Positions 49,154 to 51,400 of a stretch of DNA of 51,400 nucleotides are shown here, piece by piece. How positions within the stretch are numbered: the first letter of the stretch is position 1; each line of letters starts with the position of its first letter. Made by a program: the position numbers and the translations under genes. The stretch comes from an uncultured Collinsella sp. GTDB taxonomy: Bacteria > Actinomycetota > Coriobacteriia > Coriobacteriales > Coriobacteriaceae. The stretch covers positions 1-51,400 of the forward strand of contig CASEEV010000075.1 of NCBI GenBank assembly GCA_949287065.1. The letters are read 5' to 3'. The notes under the pieces were generated by a model. It was not told where the DNA came from. It was given only the letters and a program-made list of their open reading frames with translations, and searched no databases.

Positions 49154-50227
49154 GTGCCCCGTTTTGTTCGGCGACAACCTGATGTAACGGTGATTATGCC
49201 CGCGCGCAACGCCGAGGGTCATATCCAGCGCGCGATCGAAAGCGTGCTCAATCAGAGCTGCGAGAGCATCGAGCTTCTGGTTGCCGATTACGGATCTACT
49301 GACCGCACCGTTGACATCTGCAAGCGCTTTGCGGAGCGCGATATCCGTATCGACGTACTTCCCGGCGAGCGCCGGGAGCGCGGGGCGGCGCTCGATGCCG
49401 CACTCGATGCGGCGCGCGGCCGCTACCTGTTCGTCTGCGAGGCGCGCGACTGGATCGCCCCTCAGATGCTTGAAGAGGTTCTTCGCTACGCCGATCGTCA
49501 GGAGCTCGAGCTCGCGGTCTGCGGCATCTCGGTCGACGAGGTCCAGGGCAAGGCGCCCACGGTGCGTTCGACGCTCGTCACGCTTCCCACGGCGGCGTAC
49601 CTGACGCAGCCTTCCTTCCGCAACAAGGCGCACCCCTTCTTCCGCACAGGGCTCTTCTCGGGCGTGGGTGCCAAGCTGTTCCTGCGCTCTCGCGTAGACG
49701 AGCTGGGCCTGCGCTTTGAGGATCATGCTGGCAGCGAGCGTGCCTTTCTCTACGGGTATTTGCGTGACGTCGAGCGCGTGGGCATGGTCGAGCAGCCGCT
49801 GTACCACCAGGTGATCGACGATGACCGCCCGGTGTTCGACAACATGAGCTTGCTCAGGTCGTTTGGACGTGCCGAGGCAGAGGAGCGGGTGCTGCTCGAC
49901 CTGTACCGCCATTGGGGCATGCTCGATTCCGACGAGGGCGCGGCAACGCTTCAGGAGCAGTTCCTCGACGCGCTTATCTCGCGCATCGCACTGCTGTGCC
50001 GCCGCGAGTGCACGCTGAGCCCCTCCGAGAAGCGCGCCAAAGTGGGCGATATGATCTGCTCCGACGTTGCCCAGGAGATCATGGCCTGCGCATCTCCGCG
50101 GGACCCCATCTCGCGCTGCTTTGCGCACACGGTGCTGCGCAAGGACGTCAATCTGTGCTATGTCGAAGGATGCCTGCTGAGCATCGCCAAGGCGCCCCGC
50201 CTCGACGGTTCCTGCATCGCGTGCTAG
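49154..50227 (+). CDS. Family 2 glycosyltransferase
   Basis: The N-terminal GT-A domain shows VTVIMPARNAEGHIQRAIES, VLNQSCESIELLVADYGSTD and a degenerate DXD region (FVCEARDWIAP), typical of inverting GT2 sugar transferases. The ~200-residue C-terminal part lacks membrane helices and has a Cys-containing end (GSCIAC). The target is unknown. GTG at 49154 with GAAGGTG upstream is chosen. ATG at 49112 and a GTG/ATG frame to 49052 are alternatives with poorer sites. The length is about 357 residues. Confidence 0.8.
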   Translation: MPRFVRRQPDVTVIMPARNAEGHIQRAIESVLNQSCESIELLVADYGSTDRTVDICKRFAERDIRIDVLPGERRERGAALDAALDAARGRYLFVCEARDWIAPQMLEEVLRYADRQELELAVCGISVDEVQGKAPTVRSTLVTLPTAAYLTQPSFRNKAHPFFRTGLFSGVGAKLFLRSRVDELGLRFEDHAGSERAFLYGYLRDVERVGMVEQPLYHQVIDDDRPVFDNMSLLRSFGRAEAEERVLLDLYRHWGMLDSDEGAATLQEQFLDALISRIALLCRRECTLSPSEKRAKVGDMICSDVAQEIMACASPRDPISRCFAHTVLRKDVNLCYVEGCLLSIAKAPRLDGSCIAC

Positions 50228-50238
50228 GGGCGTGGTGT

Positions 50239-50266
50239 GGGCAGCCCCGCATTAATAAAGCTGCCC
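50239..50266 (+). terminator. Weak terminator-like hairpin after the glycosyltransferase
   Basis: GGGCAGC and GCTGCCC form a 7-bp stem with a 14-nt A/T-rich loop, followed by CGTTTAG. It lies in the 159-nt gap before argR. Confidence 0.45.
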
Positions 50267-50386
50267 CGTTTAGTCAAATCTTTGTATACAGATCGGCGTA
50301 AACCCGAGAAAACCGCTATGCTAGTAGGCAACGGATTGCATAAGCCTGCGTTTTGCGGGCAGGCTTGACGGGATTGGTAGGGCGCC

Positions 50387-50818
50387 ATGAAGAAACGCAG
50401 CAGCCGACAGGAAGCGATTCGCGACATCGTGCGGGCCAAGGAGATCCGCACGCAGCGCGTTCTGGTGGAGGAGCTCCGCGCCGCCGGGTTCGACTGCACG
50501 CAGGCAACGGTCTCGCGCGATATCGCCGACATGGGGCTGCGCAAGCTCCCCGAAGGCGTGTACGTGCTCGCCGAGGACCAGCATCTGCAGCACATGGTGT
50601 CGCAGCTCGTGGTGGGTGTGTCGCGCGCCGACAACCTCGTGATCATCAAGGCCCAGCCGGGAACCGCCTCGGGCATTGCCGCCGCAGTCGACGACGCTGA
50701 GCTGCCGCATATCGTGGGCTCGCTTGCCGGTGACGACACGATCCTCGTGATCACCCGCACGGGCGAGGACGGAGCGCAGCTCGAAAGCATGCTCAACAAG
50801 CTCAGGAACGTTCGCTAG
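50387..50818 (+). CDS. argR: Arginine repressor
   Basis: This 143-residue hexameric regulator of arginine genes has an N-terminal winged helix (SSRQEAIRDIV, FDCTQATVSRDIADMGLRK) and a C-terminal arginine-binding domain (KAQPGTASGIAAAVDDAE, GSLAGDDTILVI). No arg genes are adjacent, so it acts in trans. TATACA and TATGCT elements lie upstream, but I see no confident ARG box. Confidence 0.94.
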   Translation: MKKRSSRQEAIRDIVRAKEIRTQRVLVEELRAAGFDCTQATVSRDIADMGLRKLPEGVYVLAEDQHLQHMVSQLVVGVSRADNLVIIKAQPGTASGIAAAVDDAELPHIVGSLAGDDTILVITRTGEDGAQLESMLNKLRNVR

Positions 50819-50828
50819 GAGGTAGCTT

Positions 50829-50948
50829 ATGGCCGGCATCATGGTGCTGCACGTCGCGCTGCTTTCTGCGCTTATCCTGCTGCCGATCGCCTTGGTGGCG
50901 ATGCTCGTGTGGTACTTCCTGCGCGACCGCGCGTACCGCAAGCGCTAA
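50829..50948 (+). CDS. 39-residue single-span membrane peptide
   Basis: This short gene is preceded by a strong AGGAGG site 6 nt before the ATG, 10 nt after the argR stop. The product has one hydrophobic helix (IMVLHVALLSALILLPIALV, then AMLVWYFL) and a basic C-terminus (RDRAYRKR), so it is probably inserted with the tail in the cytosol. It is probably co-transcribed with argR. No function is known. Confidence 0.7.
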   Translation: MAGIMVLHVALLSALILLPIALVAMLVWYFLRDRAYRKR

Positions 50949-51042
50949 CAGGCGCCGGGGCGCCTTTGCCCCGCCGCAGACGCCGTGCGCGCCTTTCTCC
51001 TTATGCCACGACGGCAAGATTACGCAATTAGCCGCATAGACT

Positions 51043-51114
51043 AAAAGATTACGCACCCGCACGCCTTTACCGGAGCAAAACTGCCCGATAAGCCGTGCGG
51101 GTGCGTAATCTTTT
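51043..51114. repeat. Perfect 21-bp inverted repeat with extra half copy
   Basis: The 21 bases 51043-51063 (beginning AAAAGATTACGCACC) are perfectly inverted at 51094-51114 around a 30-nt spacer. The core AAGATTACGCA occurs a third time directly at 51016-51026. It lies in non-coding DNA between the small peptide gene and the terminator. It could be a mobile-repeat remnant, a protein site or a long hairpin RNA. Confidence 0.75.
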
Positions 51115-51143
51115 GGCAGATGCGGAGAAGTGCGTAGAACGGT

Positions 51144-51173
51144 AAAAAAGGAGGCCCGTAGGCCTCCTTTTTT
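51144..51173. terminator. Bidirectional intrinsic terminator
   Basis: AAAAAAGGAGGCC-CGTA-GGCCTCCTTTTTT is a perfect 13-bp dyad with U-tracts in both directions, between convergent units (argR side and the minus-strand gene to the right). Confidence 0.93.
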
Positions 51174-51174
51174 A

Positions 51175-51400
51175 CTATGCGATAGGCGTTTCGCCGTTTG
51201 CCGGGGGAGTGGTCTCGCCGGTGCCGCCGGTGCCCGGATCGGTCGTCGTACCGCCGCCGGCCTCGCCGCCGGTTCCGGGATCAGTGCCGCCGCCGGTCTC
51301 GCCGCCCGTGCCCGGATCGGTCGTCGTACCGCCGCCGGTCTCGCCGCCGGTTCCGGGATCAGTGCCGCCGCCGGTCTCGCCGCCCGTGCCCGGGTCGGTC
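51175..51400 (-). CDS. C-terminal end of a Gly/Thr-rich repeat protein (partial)
   Basis: The minus-strand frame is open from the window edge to TAG (complement of 51175-51177), about 74 residues. It encodes tandem units of the type DPGTGGETGGGT with an extra TT in alternate copies, ending ANGETPIA. At DNA level the repeat period is 78 bp (26 residues). Such Gly/Thr/Pro-rich tails are typical of secreted or surface proteins as spacers, but the functional domain is outside the window. The start is not visible. Confidence 0.75.
   Translation of the reverse strand, partial: TDPGTGGETGGGTDPGTGGETGGGTTTDPGTGGETGGGTDPGTGGEAGGGTTTDPGTGGTGETTPPANGETPIA
51178..51400. repeat. 78-bp in-frame tandem repeat
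   Basis: GGTTCCGGGATCAGTG recurs at 51271 and 51349, exactly 78 bp apart, with near-identical intervening sequence. Each 78-bp unit is itself two related 12-14-residue units. The repeat continues past the window edge. Confidence 0.8.

Noticed and set aside
50276-50295. ARG box in front of argR
   Set aside because: TGTATACA is only an 8-bp palindrome and lacks the A/T-rich 18-bp pattern of known ARG boxes.
51178-51400. CRISPR-like array at the right end
   Set aside because: The repeats are contiguous, 78 bp, in frame and coding on the minus strand; there are no unique spacers.

Overview
This 51.4 kb window is a chromosomal segment from a high-GC Gram-positive bacterium. Long antisense open frames, GAGG-type ribosome binding sites, GTG/TTG starts on ribosomal genes and the cluster content suggest the class Coriobacteriia (a Collinsella/Olsenella-like member). 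That taxonomic placement is inference from gene style and order, not from a marker search. I saw no rRNA, tRNA, CRISPR array, transposase or phage gene.

Layout: (1) 1-3382 is the 3' part of rpoC, with an unusual C-terminal domain that resembles the C-terminal domain of the RNA polymerase alpha subunit. (2) 3601-4710 is a membrane acyltransferase on the minus strand, ending in a palindromic intergenic repeat. (3) 4968-13721 is a nearly complete histidine cluster: a fused hisZ-hisG gene, a hairpin/terminator leader, then hisD-hisC-hisB-hisH-hisA-hisF-hisI-hisE. Several members carry extra segments: a long acidic/alanine-rich N-terminus on HisB and a loop insertion in HisF. (4) 13825-18410 is accessory: a small membrane protein with a duplicated 8-residue motif, a stand-alone MgsA/RarA C-terminal-like protein, an orphan PTS EIIC permease and a guanine deaminase-like enzyme.

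(5) 18627-44335 is the ribosomal superoperon (str, S10, spc and alpha sections), rearranged. tuf is missing between fusA and rpsJ. rpsJ has its own terminator and is cut off from rplC by a Gfo/Idh/MocA oxidoreductase gene. The spc section is split between rplX and rplE by about 5 kb holding a BASS-family transporter and, on the opposite strand, an RluA-family pseudouridine synthase coupled to a U32 family protein. Otherwise the order is standard through rplE-rpsN-rpsH-rplF-rplR-rpsE-rpmD-rplO-secY-adk-map-infA-rpmJ-rpsM-rpsK-rpsD-rpoA-rplQ. Several stable hairpins without U-tracts sit between ribosomal genes.

(6) 44452-50948 follows the alpha section: a single gene encoding two ECF ABC ATPases and the EcfT transmembrane subunit in one polypeptide, then truA, a putative heavy-metal exporter, a family 2 glycosyltransferase, argR and a 39-residue membrane peptide. 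(7) The right end has a 21-bp perfect inverted repeat, a bidirectional terminator, and the 3' end of a minus-strand gene with 78-bp tandem repeats encoding a Gly/Thr-rich tail.

The most striking themes are protein fusions and added domains in core machinery (HisZG, EcfA-EcfA-EcfT, RpoC with an alpha-CTD-like tail) and non-ribosomal genes placed inside the ribosomal superoperon, two of which look like rRNA-modifying enzymes.
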